DNA of 64,000 bases from the NCBI GenBank assembly GCA_038503035.1, contig JAVSML010024717.1:124001-188000 (forward strand), read 5' to 3'. Shown here piece after piece: positions 1 through 10,700 of this stretch (its first letter is position 1; each line of letters begins with the position of its first letter). Position numbers and translations under genes: made by a program. This DNA is from Crocodylus rhombifer (taxonomy: Eukaryota; Chordata; Crocodylia; Crocodylidae). The notes below the pieces were generated by a model, which saw only the letters and a program-made list of their open reading frames with translations, made no database searches and had not been told where the DNA came from.

Positions 1-384
1 ATTTGTGAGGTAAGACATCAAAGGAGAAAGATAAAGGCTCAGAAACATTGAAGAAGTAACGAAAAAAATTCTCCATATAAGACCTTCTACTCACTTGAGC
101 CCTGATCCTACCAATTCTTCCATGTGGACCTTCAACCCAAAAAGAGGTGCATTGATCTAATAGGTGCTGATGAAATGCCTTGCAGGACTAGGCATGAATA
201 TTTTGTCTGGGGTCTTTCTTCCTCTTAGGAAAAAAATACTGGTGACCCAAATCATTCCTGAGATTAAAAGCTAAAGCAACACCCCCCCTTAAAAATTGGC
301 ATTTCTCTTTGTCCCCTTGCTATTTATTATAATTAATGGGTTTTGTTTTAATTTGGAAGCAGAGTTCTGAGGTATGAAAATTTC
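1..384. other. A+T-rich leading stretch without a recognisable gene
   Basis: No coding signal, RNA gene or repeat boundary can be read here. The next bases downstream are CR1 ORF1 sequence, so part of this stretch may be strongly diverged CR1, but I cannot show it. Confidence 0.4.
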
Positions 385-2632
385 TACTGTGAGCACCAAT
401 GATATGGAAGGGGATGACTGAGCAGATCAAGAGTGACTACAGGTCTCTGGGTGCAAGGATGAAGGGGATGGGGGCACAGGTCATGTTCTCCTCAATCCTT
501 CCAGTCAAGGAGAAGGGCTCTGGCAGGAGCAGATGCATCCTGCAGATCAGTTCATGGCGGTGCAGGTGGTGTTGCTAGCAGGGATTCAGCTTCTTTGACT
601 ATGGGATATTGTTCCAAGAAGAAAGATTGCTAGGAAGAGATGGGATCCATCTGATGAAGAGAGAGATGAACATTTTTGCAGATAACCTTGCTAGCCTAGT
701 GAGGAGGGCTTTAAACTAAGTTCACCAGGAGATGGAGAACAAAGCCCTGAGACAAATGGAAAACCAGAAGTCAGGAAGGCCAGAGCACAACTGAAGTTGC
801 AGTTAGCAAGGGACATGAAAGGTAACAAGAAGGTTTTATAGAAGTATGTTACCAGCAAGAAGAAGGTCTGGGAAAGTGTGGGTCCCTTTCTGAATGGGAG
901 AGGCAACCTAGTGACAGATGATGAGGAAAAGGCTGAAGTACTCAGTGCCTTTTTTAACTCTGTCTTCACAGGCAAGGTCAGCTCCCAGGCTACTGTACTG
1001 GGCAGCACAGTTTGGGGAGATAGTAAGCAGACCTCAGTGGTGAAAGAATAGGTTAGGGACTATTTAGAAAGGTTGGACATGTACAAGTCAAGGTATATTA
1101 TTTCCACTACTTTCTCCTCATCCACAGAGCCAGTCATCTCCTCATAGAAGGCAATCAGGTTGGTCAGGCATGACTTGCTCTTGGTGAATCCATACTGACT
1201 GTTCCTAGTAAACTTCTTCTCCTCCAAGTGCTTAAAAATGGATTCTATGAGGCCCTGATCCATGATTTTTTCTGGGGACTGAAGTGAGGCAGACTGGTCT
1301 GCAGTTCCCTGGATCCCTGGATCCTCCTTCTTCCCTTTCTTCAAGATGGGCACTATATCCATACAAGTCATTGGGACTCGATGCAGTGCATCTGCAGGTG
1401 CTGAGGGAGTTGTAAAGTGTGATTGCAGAGCTGCTGGCCATTATCTTTGAAAATGTGTGGCAATTGAGGAAGGTCCCAGACGATTGGAAAGGGGCAGATA
1501 TAGTGCCCTTCTTTAAGGATTGTTGGGCTTACCAGGTAATAATCAATGGGTCAATGTCTAACTGGCAGCCAGTATCAAGTGGAGTGCCCCAGGGGTCAGT
1601 CCTGGGGCTGATTTTGTTCTATATCTTCATTAATGATCTGGAAGACAGGATGGAGTGCACCCTCAGCAAGTTTTCAGATTACACCAAGCTGGGGGATGTA
1701 CTAGATACACTGGAGGGTAGAACTAGGATTCAGAGTGACCTAGATAAATTGAAAGATTGGGCCAAAAGAAAACTCCTGAGGCTCAACAAGGACAAGTGCA
1801 AAGTCCCGCACTTAGGACGGAACAATCCCATGCACAGTACAGGCTGGTGGCTGACTGTCTGGGCAGCAGCTCTGCAGAAAGGACCTGCGGGTTACAGTGG
1901 ACAACAAGTTGGATATGAGTCAGCAATGTGCCCTTGTTGCCAAAAAGGCTAAAATAGCATACTGGACTGCCTTAGTAGGAGCATTGCCAATAGATCAAAG
2001 AAGTAATTATTCTACTGTATTCTACATTAGTGAAGCCACATCTGGAGTACTGTGTTTAATTTTGGGCCTCCCAATATAGATAAGATGTGGACAAGTTGGA
2101 GTCCAGCAGAGAACAACGAAAATGGTTTGGGGTCTGGGGAACATGACTCCTGAGGAGAGCCAGAGGAACTGGGTTTATTTATTCTGCAGAAGAGAAGCCT
2201 GGGGCAGAATTTGATAGCAGCCTTTACCTGAAGGGTGCATGTACATGAGATGCTACATTGCCGTAGCTTGTTAATATGACAACATAGCCTATAAAAATTA
2301 CTGTGCGGTGACAGGATTGTGCAGTTCCAAAGGGTGGTTCCGAAGAGGATGGACCTAAACTGTTCCCAGTAATGATAGGACAAGGAGCAATGGTGTCCAG
2401 TTGCAGCAAGGAGGGTTGGATATTAGAAAAAATGTTCTCACTAGAAGGGTGGTGAAGCACTGGAACAGGTTACCTAGAGAGGTGGTGGAATCTCCATCCT
2501 TGGAGGTTTTAAGGTCCATCTGACAAAGCCCTGGCTGGAATGATCTAATTGGGGATGGTCCTGCTTTGAGCAGACTTAATGAGCTCCTGAGGTCCCTTCC
2601 AACCTTAATTTTCTATGATTCTGTTATTCTAA
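385..2632 (+). mobile_element. CR1 LINE, rearranged and inactive
   Basis: This is a non-LTR retrotransposon relic of the CR1 family. Bases 385-718 read, with frameshifts, as the C-terminal esterase-like part of ORF1: a STND block near 391 (GTND in active copies) and DGIHL near 639, followed by RRALN and a stop at about 717. Bases 790-1085 match the CR1 ORF2 segment just before the reverse transcriptase (VGPFLN, KAEVLSAFFNSVFTG). The endonuclease region expected between these is absent. Bases 1086-1370 are a reverse-transcriptase piece in the opposite orientation. From 1371 the plus orientation resumes with LQVLREL, PDDWKGADIVPFF, then SGVPQGSVLG and FSDYTKLGD, where the catalytic FADD motif is damaged. 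The 3' tail ends near 2620 with TTTCTATGATTCTGTTATTC. CR1 copies are usually 5'-truncated, so ORF1 sequence is noteworthy. Not functional. Confidence 0.88.
1086..1370 (-). pseudogene. Inverted CR1 reverse-transcriptase block inside the plus-strand CR1
   Basis: On the minus strand this block reads DIVPILKKGKKEDPG, then KIMDQGLIESIFKHLEEKK, NSQYGFTKSKSCLTNLIAFY and EIIYLDL. These are the fingers/palm blocks of CR1 reverse transcriptase. It sits between the plus-strand segments MYKS and LDAVHLQVLREL, which are normally adjacent. The plus-strand copy lacks this segment at its expected place, because FFKD at about 1520 jumps directly to the INGSMSNWQPVSSG block. Either the block was excised and reinserted inverted, or the locus was assembled from two CR1 copies. 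The overlap DIVPILKK/DIVPFFKD favours a second copy. Confidence 0.75.
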
Positions 2633-3224
2633 CCAGGGAATTTACTCCATTCCCTTGCCTTTGTGACCCATGTTTCAGTTTGAGGAATGAAGCTAATATT
2701 ATATTCTGCTTTGGGATTTTATTAAAAGATAATAAGCAAGAAAAAAAATACACTGGGACAAGATTTAATTAGCTTAGTAACATGCTTAGTAATAATAGTG
2801 TAATAATCCAGCGGTTAAATTGAGGTTACAATTAAGAATGAATTAATAGATTAATAGGCTTGTGACCCATAGGTTTAAATGGTTAAATATTCATGTTAAT
2901 ATAAGTGATTATATTGAATTATTAAGCTGACACCAAGGAATTCTTTTGTGCTAATGTGTGTGAGAATATGAGGTAGTTTCAGGTTCCCCTCCTCCCCCAA
3001 AATGCAGAGCCTGTGTTTTAGGAACAGCCAAGGTTCTAGCCAGTGTATTGACCTAACTGATAAAAGGGATGGTGTTTCTCAGCCATTAGTGCTCCCTGTG
3101 TAAGCATCTATTCTGGCCCTTGACCCCCACCAAAAGAAACTGCCCATTCTCGACAGTGATAGATTCTTTTCCATGGTGGCAGCTAGACTGTTCTCAGTGA
3201 TGGCAGTTGACAGAACAGGGAGCA
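2633..3224. other. Unique A+T-rich spacer between CR1 copies
   Basis: Low-complexity A+T-rich DNA (many TTAATA/AATTAA steps at 2770-2940) with no gene, RNA or clear repeat end. Confidence 0.5.
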
Positions 3225-3650
3225 ATCATAGAATCAAAGGATCAGAAGGGACCTGTAAAATCATCAAGTCCAATCCCCTGCCAAGGGCAGAAGGTTATTG
3301 GGCTCAAATGAGCTCAGTGAGATGCTTGTCCAGCCTCCTCTTGAACACCTCCAAGGATGGCGACTGCAGCACCTCTGCAGAGAGTGTGTTCCAGATTCTA
3401 GTTACCCTTATAGAAAAAAAAGGTTTCCCTTGTGTCCAGCCTAAATGTTTCCTAAAGCTTGTGTCCATTGGGCCTTCCAAGGGATGCCCTCCTGAAGAGT
3501 TGCTCCCCTAGATCTTGGTGTTCACCCCTGACATATTTGTAGGTAGCAATCAAGTCACCTTCCAGTCCTCTCTTACTCAGACTGAATAGACCCAGTTCCT
3601 GTACGTAGTGCTGTACGTGCTCCATGTTCGAAGCCCCATGGCTGGAGCAT
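3225..3650 (-). mobile_element. CR1 LINE 3' end, minus strand
   Basis: The plus strand opens with ATCATAGAATCAAAGGATCAG and continues with AGAAGGGACC and CCAATCCCCTGCC, the reverse complement of the CR1 3' untranslated tail. Further in are the complements of CR1 phrases such as CTTGTCCAGCCTCCTCTTGA. The copy is 5'-truncated near 3650, where the neighbouring hAT-type element begins. It carries no reverse-transcriptase catalytic block. Confidence 0.88.
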
Positions 3651-3668
3651 GACAGAGATGCCATAGAG

Positions 3669-5165
3669 CAGGGGCAGGCAATTATTTCAGCTAGAGGGCT
3701 GCTTGGCGAGTTTTGGTGAGCTGTCAAGGGCTGCAAGGGTTCCCCCAGTCACCCCCGCCCCCCTGGTCAACATCTTGGGATTGGAAGTCTCACTTCCAGC
3801 TCCTGACCTTTGCCACTGGAAGTCCCTCCCTTTGCCCTGGAAATACTCCTTTTTGGAAGCAAGGGTGCTAACATCTTGAAACCAAAAAAAAAAAAAAAAG
3901 TCCAAATCATACACTAAAATATAAAACATCTTCTATAACTTATTTTAATTTTATTTAAAAATATTTTTGTCCTGATTTATGCATGCTTGCATAGTGTATT
4001 TAGAGGCAATTGCATAATAGTTCAACATGCAATTCTATTCTTTTATATTGTGTGTGGGCGGTAAAGGGTGTATGCAGGAGGGTGTGGTTGGGGAATGGGT
4101 ATATGTTTGGTGTGGTGTGTATGGTGGGTAGGCATGGACAGGTATGGGGGATGTGGTTGGGGTGAGGGCTTTGGGAGATGGTGGGGTTTTTGGTGGGTGG
4201 GGCGTGAAAGAGAGAGAGAGACAAAGACAGGTCCGGGCCACTGGCTGCATCATGTGCAGTTTTTGCAGACCACTTGTGAGCCTCACACAGTGCAGCCAAG
4301 CAGATCCTGCACCCAGGCTCTGCACTTCTGGTCCCCCACCCTGGGCCCCCACCAGCCCCAGGGCACCAGCACAGGTACTCCCATACTCCCCTGTACTCCC
4401 CTGCCACTTCCTTACTTTCTGTCCTGCCTGCATGCCCAACACTGTTGCCACTGCTTCCCAGCTACTGCCAACACTCCCCTGGCCCATCATAGCTTCTTGC
4501 CAATCCTGACTCGTTCACTGCTCCCCCCACCCACTACTGCTTTCTGCCGTCCCCCTGCCCGCTGACCTACTGCCACTTCCCACCCACCTGCCACTCCCCC
4601 TGACCTCCTCTGCTTCCTGCCTGCCTGTCATTCTGGCTCCAGCCCACCCAGCCAGTGCCATGTGGTTCTTGGCTGCATGGCTGGGACCGCACAGTGACAT
4701 GGAACTAGCCCAGCTCAGCATGGGCCCCGCAGCGTGGGAGGATCATGGCAGTTTCTGATCCACATGGCATGGCATAGATCTGGCCCAGCCCAGGTCCTGC
4801 AGCATGGGCTGACCAAAATGGTCTCCCCCCATTTCCCCCCTCTGTCCAATCTTATCTGACTTTCCACTTGGACAGAGGCAGGGCAGGGAATGGCCAAAGG
4901 CGCACCAGGCCAGTAGCCACAGAGGCTTCCAGTAGGAAACTGGGGGTGGGGTGAGGTGGGGTGGGGCCAGGAAGGTATTGCTGCTCAGCTGCTGGGTCCT
5001 GCTGCTAACTGCCCCTGGGTCCTGCCACTGGCATACTGTCATCTTTGATAGGCCGCCACACACATATAATAATTCATTTTCTAAATATTTTAGGAGCCCT
5101 GCGGGGCAGATAGAATGGCCTGGAAGGCCAGATCCATCCTGCAGGCTGTATTTTGCCCACCCCTG
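3669..5165. mobile_element. Non-autonomous hAT-type DNA transposon (1497 bp) with 8-bp target duplication
   Basis: The left end reads CAGGGGCAGGCAATTATTT. The reverse complement of the right end reads CAGGGGTGGGCAAAATACA. These are imperfect terminal inverted repeats starting CAGGG, as in many vertebrate hAT elements. The flanks are CCATAGAG (3661-3668) and CCATAGAA (5166-5173), an 8-bp duplication with one mismatch, the hAT signature. The interior holds a poly-A run near 3884-3899, a G/T-rich tract (4050-4200), a C-rich tract and several open frames of up to 165 codons on both strands that show no transposase motif. It is probably a non-autonomous derivative that captured or deleted its interior. 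Confidence 0.85.
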
Positions 5166-5175
5166 CCATAGAAAG

Positions 5176-5640
5176 CTGATCTGTAGCTACTTCCCATGTC
5201 CAGGGAACTTTAAAAGAAGATGGACAGGCCCACTGGCAGGTTTGTGAGCCCATTAACAACCCTTTAAAGTTCCATGGTTGCAAGCAGCCCCATCAGCCTT
5301 TCTTCCCCATGGCAAAGGTTAGGGGGCTACTTGAGAGTCCCCCATACTGAATGGGGTGATCAGGGGTCTGCACACCCAATCTACCCCTGCTGTTGCCGCT
5401 TGCACTGGAGGCAACAGTGAATGGGATGCCTGCAAGTGCCAGCAGGAGCTCATGGCACAGGGGGATGGATACAGACCTTTAAAGTTCCAGGTGCATCAGC
5501 TGTCTGGCCCAGAGAGCTGCTCCCTAGTGCTGGGCCACCCACACAACCCTTTTGAGTTTGACCTTTAAATCTCTGCACCTGGAACTTTAAAGGCCACACA
5601 GGCAATCTGGGGGGCCCTTTAAAAGTGTCAGCTCTCAGGC
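5176..5640. repeat. Segment with recurring CTTTAAAGTTCC motifs in both orientations
   Basis: GGAACTTTAAA or its complement occurs near 5206, 5262, 5475 and 5582. At 5266 it reads TTTAAAGTTCCATGG, and 33951-33963 has the related TTTTAAGTTCCATGG. This looks like a dispersed inverted-motif repeat shared by two places in the window. Boundaries and class are not clear. Confidence 0.4.
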
Positions 5641-6671
5641 TGCCCAAGAGCATGGAACACAAGTTTTCCCGACGGCAGCCCCTGCCCCAGATGGCAGTGA
5701 AGACAGGGCAAATCCCTGACAACTCAGGCTCAGTGAGTTGTCAGGGAGGCAGCTGCTGTCCCTCACTCCTTCCCCTGTGGAGAAAGGGAGGGAGAACAGA
5801 GATCCTGGAGACCCCAAGCAGACCTTAATTTTGTCCTGGCACTACAAAGAACTTGCTGCTTGAATCAGCGACTTTTGTTATAGATCCTCTCTTTTTGTGG
5901 AGAATTATCCATTCTTTTCCTTGGGATAAATCCCTTTAGTGTCTGACGTCTTACCATTTATTGTCATAAATTTGCATAAATCCAGCAACAAAGGCAACAT
6001 CTGGATGGGACCTAAGTGATGCCCACATCATAGTTTATATAGGCCAAGCTGTATACCCAGTAGAAAGGCACAGCATATTCAAATTCCTGTAATACATCAA
6101 TATGTAGGAAGCAGCAAAAAGGCACCAGCAACAATCTTCTACATGATTTGATCTTGACTCTCGTCTTGCACCAGACAAAATGTTCAAAAGTTAACTTTTT
6201 ACAGACAGAAATGCCAAATTAAGTTTTGGGTATTGATTAGTTGAACCAAAAACCTCTTTAATGTTTTGTTTTTCCTTTGCCTGACTTTTATCTAAAATAA
6301 TTACCCATCATTAACCTGTTTGTCCTGCAAGGCAGGATGCATCTCTTCTATGAATGTCTTAAAAGATGTAGAGCATTCAGGGCAGTACAATAAAAAATAT
6401 TAATAATTATTAATAAATGATGGCACATGTTTCAGAAATCAATAGCATTAAATTAAGATATACGCATCTTAACTACGTTTTCTCCATTTACTAGTTTTAA
6501 ACCTTTCAAAATGCTTGCAGCCTGATAAAAAAAAAAGATACACTGACATCCTCAGGTAAAAATAAGGGAGTCTAAAGATTTTATAACAGAATGCATTAAA
6601 TATTGAGTTCTCACCCATTCCTCATGCTTATCTTTTTCTATCTTAATAGCCTGCTTCTCAGACACTTACTA

Positions 6672-6672
<1 letters not shown>
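5641..6672. other. Unique A+T-rich DNA
   Basis: No gene or repeat is recognisable. From about 5820 the base composition falls to A+T-rich background, in contrast to the GC-richer repeat block to its left. Confidence 0.5.
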
Positions 6673-6719
<47 letters not shown>

Positions 6720-6729
6720 NNNNNNNNNN

Positions 6730-6778
<49 letters not shown>
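6673..6778. repeat. (CA)n microsatellite interrupted by an assembly gap
   Basis: A pure CA run on both sides of ten N (6720-6729). The fixed ten N probably stand for unknown length, so the true array may be longer or shorter. Open frames through it that give His-Thr or Val-Cys repeats are artefacts. Confidence 0.97.
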
Positions 6779-6780
<2 letters not shown>

Positions 6781-7060
6781 CTACATGGAAAGCAAGCATA
6801 AAGTTTGCAATGGCAAACACTCAAAAGTTAGGATGTGTTGAAATAAGATTTCTGATTTAATTACATGACCACATAATATTTTTCCATGGGACCTCTACCC
6901 CACTAGGATGGTGCTTATTGTGTTTAATACCTTATTTTCTTTTCATTGTTTGATATATGGCCTGACGTCTTATTTCCTGCACACTAATCAAATCCACTCT
7001 AAAGTCAGAGGTATTCTTTTCATTTTCAGTGCTGATTTCCCCATGAGACTCGTAATATCC

Positions 7061-7268
7061 CAGTGTGGTTCCCAAACACATACACATACCCCTGGAGGTA
7101 CACAAGACATCACTGGTGGGTACACAGGAGAAATTGTGTAATGGCAGATTTAATTTTCATTATAATAACAAGTGGCATTTAAGGGGTTAAAATGTGCTGG
7201 CAGGAGTATGTGGGCAGCTGGCAATTCTGAAAGGGAGTACAGGATAAGAAAAAGTTTGGAAACCTCAG
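7061..7268. mobile_element. Short hAT-like MITE
   Basis: The left end is CAGTGTGGTTCCCAAACAC and the right end is AAGTTTGGAAACCTCAG, imperfect inverted repeats of the common vertebrate CAGTGGTTCCCAAACTTT type. The flanks TAATATCC (7053-7060) and TAGTATCT (7269-7276) agree at six of eight positions, consistent with a decayed 8-bp duplication. The interior has GGTACAC/GGGTACAC motifs often seen in this group. Length is 208 bp, with no coding capacity. Confidence 0.6.
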
Positions 7269-7276
7269 TAGTATCT

Positions 7277-9239
7277 GAATACCTGAGAAACAGTAGTCAA
7301 TTTGTTTTCCTTTAAATCCATTAATCCTTTTTTACAGATGAGAAACTGAAGCACACAAATTTAGGTCAAATATACCATAATATTGAGTGCCTAATCTGAA
7401 ACACTTAAATCCTGATCTTTTCATAGTACTTAGCATTATACAGTATTTTTTTTATGTCTGAGCTGTTCTTTAAATGACTTTGTTGGCAGCTGAAAATCAG
7501 ACCCTGGGTTTGCAATATGGGCACACAGTAAAGGAGGGGAATCCAATTGGTGACTACCTGTGGAAAACTGGGTTTAAGTGACATATAGGTACTATTATTC
7601 AGGACGTCTATTGCAGAAGCAGGAAATCGAATCTAGGGCAGCATTTAACTGACCTATCCATGAGATTAGAGTTGACCAAACAGTAGGGTTTCCAGTGCGC
7701 AGATTTCCCCCGCCTAAATTTTGCACCTTTATGTGGGGGAATAAAGTCCTATGAACCCTGAATTTTCTATGGTGTACAAAGACTGCAAGGGTTGCTGGTG
7801 AGAGTGCCTTTGGATTTTCTGCTTTGTGATATCTTTACTACCTAAGGAGCTTTGTTCATTCCTCATGCACTTCTTTTCTTGCTTCTCTGTCCTTTTGTCT
7901 CTCCTCCAAATCTTCTTCCTCTTCTTGGTCCTTTCTGTCCTGCTACTTTCTTTAGCATATTTTCCTGCTCCTTTTCATCCCATGTGATCTCCACATATGC
8001 AGTCCCTTCAATCCCTATTGTCTTGGTCAGGAGCCTATATATTGGAGGAGATCTGCGAGCATATGTTCCCCATTATGTATCTTTTATCTCTTTTTCTGGG
8101 TCAGTCGGTTGCTGAGTGTAGGTATTGGGGTTGCAACCTTCAAAAACACCATATCCAAAGAGATCTAAGGGGAAAAAAAAGTCCCCCCCCTTTACAATTC
8201 TTTCTATGAAAATCTTTGCAGAAATATGCAGAGGGACAGGCTTGTATAAGAACATCCTGCTCTATCATCACCATGAAGTATCATGGTGAGTAACATGGGG
8301 ATCTTATTATAAACCATAGGAGTCAGACAACAACAACAACCGTAAAGGTTAGATAATTCCATAGCTGCAAGGGAAAGGGGGACAGTTGGAGGGGATTCTG
8401 CAGCGTGATTGCAGAACAGGAAAGCAAATGTTGCTTAACTCGATACAAAAAGTTGTGGTTATGTATGATGCAATGTTCCTGAGAGTGACAAAGGCTGAGA
8501 GAAGACAGATGATCCAGGTGGCTTTGTTGCTTTTGCTCCTGCGTGGTCAGGCTGTTTTATAGTGAAGGTTCCAGAGGAGCTAATCATATAGCAATTAGGA
8601 GGGGGAAGGAATCATTTCTCAGTGGAAGAAAATGCACGGAAAGGATCAATGTGCATCTCCAAGAACACTTTGTCAAGATTATTCCAAGGGTAAAGTAATG
8701 TTTGGATGCAGATGAACAAAATATGCCACGGAGAAGAAAGGCACCTTCCCTTGCCCCTGCTTAATACCTAAGCTCAGAATACTACCGCTACCCCTTTCCC
8801 TGCCTCCATCCAAACACATACTGAGATTGATTTATTTCCGACAGGGGAACTTGGAAATCTGACACCAAAGCAATTTTTATTATGCTGCTCACATCACTTA
8901 GATATAGTGAAAAATTACCCTTCAAGCCTGGAACTTCAGTTTAACTTTACTTTTAAAGACCAGAACCAAATCTTAAGGAGGAATTTGTTTGCTTTTACAG
9001 GCTATTTCCTGTACAGTTTTTTTTGTTGTGCTCTGCATCAGTATATTTTTGTGGGATTTTTTCCTAAGGAATTATATTTCTGATATGTTTGCCCAAAACT
9101 ATATTTGGATACTAAAAGTCTTCAGGGAATCACCAATGTTGCCAGGACAGACTCTGTCAATGTTGTTGTCTAACTCTTATTAGCACTCTTCCAGTCTAGT
9201 GATACCAGTCACATCAGGCTTCCTCAGTTTGGGTGGTCT
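7277..9239. other. Unique A+T-rich DNA
   Basis: About 2 kb without a supportable gene. There are several 60-87 codon frames (for example 7852-8115) but they have no recognisable domain and their composition matches background. A short (CAA)n run lies at 8328-8340. Confidence 0.5.
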
Positions 9240-9900
9240 GTGCACACAGTGTCCGGATATTGTTGATGCTTTGCCCCTAACAGGATCACTGTTATAAGAA
9301 AGAGACTGCAGGCTTTAGGTATTAGTGATAAAAAGTTTGGCCAGGTTTATTGTCCACAAACAAGCCTAATATACATGATGATCCAGTCCCGGGTGCTAGC
9401 TGAGTTATTTGCACACAAACATGAATATAACCCCTAAGAATAGTATAAAGTATTAAGGGTTCCCATCCCATTTTATACATTGATCAAATAACTTTGTGTT
9501 TACAGCGTACACATCCTAGTTCTCACCAATTACTAAATACCTTTAGATGACATCATTCACATCCTACTTCTCACCAATTAGTACATCCTTCCTACCAGAC
9601 AAGGAAACCTGTTTGCCAGGCCACTCTGATCTTTGTTTTGGTGTTTTGTACAGGTCTTATTAATTCTTTCTCTACCTGCTGGCCTTGGAGGCATCTCTAA
9701 AACTAACAAGCTCCTTTTCCAGCACTTCTGTGCAAGGCATATATTACTATGTTCGTATTCACTGGGGCTTACTTCATTTCATGCTCTTAGCAGGGCCTCC
9801 ACGTGATTTGTGTCTGCACTGATCAATGGTTGTATTAATCCATATTCAGTGAGGCCTACAGATACCATGTCAGGCAGTAAATAAATCTGATATTCTGTTA
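9240..9900 (-). mobile_element. Probable solo LTR of an endogenous retrovirus, minus strand
   Basis: On the minus strand a TATA-box sequence (TGTATAAAATGGG, complement of about 9470-9482) is followed about 125 bases later by AATAAACCTGGCCAAAC (complement of about 9339-9355). This matches the promoter-to-polyadenylation spacing of an LTR. The upstream, U3-like part has a near-tandem repeat of ACATCCTASTTCTCACCAAT starting at 9511 and 9560, so an ATTGGTGAGAA motif is present twice on the minus strand, like duplicated U3 enhancer units. I could not fix the termini or a target duplication, and no gag/pol/env sequence is adjacent. Confidence 0.5.
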
Positions 9901-10255
9901 TTTCCTATGAAGGAACTACTATGAAATCAACTAGCTGCCTTAAAAGTTGTCTGAGCATGTGAAAGGCCATGGTTCATAAAACACAAAAGGAAATTACCTT
10001 AAGTATCATAAAGATACTAAAAAAAAAAAAGGTTCAGTAGTGCATATGCCTGAGCTTCATTTCCCCTTCACTAAATTAATCTCAGCTGCTCTGGGTCTGG
10101 TTCTAGTGATTTTGCTAAGCTGCACAGAGCTCCAGGCTTGCTGAGAGGTCCTCATCACCCTAAAATACCTCTCACCCCTTCCTCATCTTGTTCTGCTAAG
10201 GTCATGTTCTCTGGATTAAACACATTATAGCTAGGAAGAAGGTGAGGGTACTTTG

Positions 10256-10258
<3 letters not shown>
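9901..10258. other. Unique spacer
   Basis: No gene or repeat end is seen except an A run near 10019-10030. Confidence 0.45.
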
Positions 10259-10294
<36 letters not shown>

Positions 10295-10309
10295 CACGTG
10301 CGCGCGTGC
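10259..10309. repeat. (TG)n tract passing into a (CG)-rich alternating tract
   Basis: About 28 bases of alternating TG are followed by GCGCGCGCACGTGCGCGCG, so roughly 50 bases alternate purine and pyrimidine. The second half is nearly palindromic. Such sequence can adopt left-handed DNA in supercoiled templates. Confidence 0.95.
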
Positions 10310-10394
10310 TGTGTCCATCTTCTCCTTTCACCCTATAGTAAATTTTCTATAACTGTAAGAAAATATAGCCCAGAGAAAAGTACTAACCATTTGG

Positions 10395-10700
10395 ATCAGT
10401 GCTCAAAAACCAGTTGCCAGTGGCTCTCTGTCCAGTTGGAAGGAGGGAATGAGTGAGGCCCCACAGGGATTTGTACTGGGTCCGCTATTTTTTAATATCT
10501 TCATTAATGACTCAAAGACTAGGATTGAGTGCATAGTTAGGAAATGCTCAGATGACACCAAAGCTGGGTGAAGTTGCAGAAATTCTGAAGGATGGGATTA
10601 GTATTCAGAATGACCTCGATAAACTGGAAAAATGTTCAGAAATTAATTCAATGAAATTCAGTGAGGATAAATCGAAGTCCTGCAGGTAGGATGGACGAAT
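10395..10700 (+). mobile_element. CR1 reverse-transcriptase fragment, plus strand
   Basis: The sequence follows the CR1 palm region. CCCCACAGGGATTTGTACTGGG corresponds to the PQG-VLG block, then TTTAATATCTTCATTAATGA (FNIFIND), then GATGACACCAAAGCTGGGTG (DDTKLG, so the catalytic aspartates survive in the DNA), then AATGACCTCGATAAACTGG (the NDLDKL block). It is frameshifted and cut off before the 3' tail. Confidence 0.8.

Noticed and set aside
4035..4565. Overlapping 135-165 codon frames on both strands
   Set aside because: They are in the G/T- and C-rich interior of a non-autonomous hAT-type element and show no conserved motif.
6603..6860. Open frame encoding a His-Thr repeat protein
   Set aside because: It is translated (CA)n sequence running through ten N of an assembly gap.
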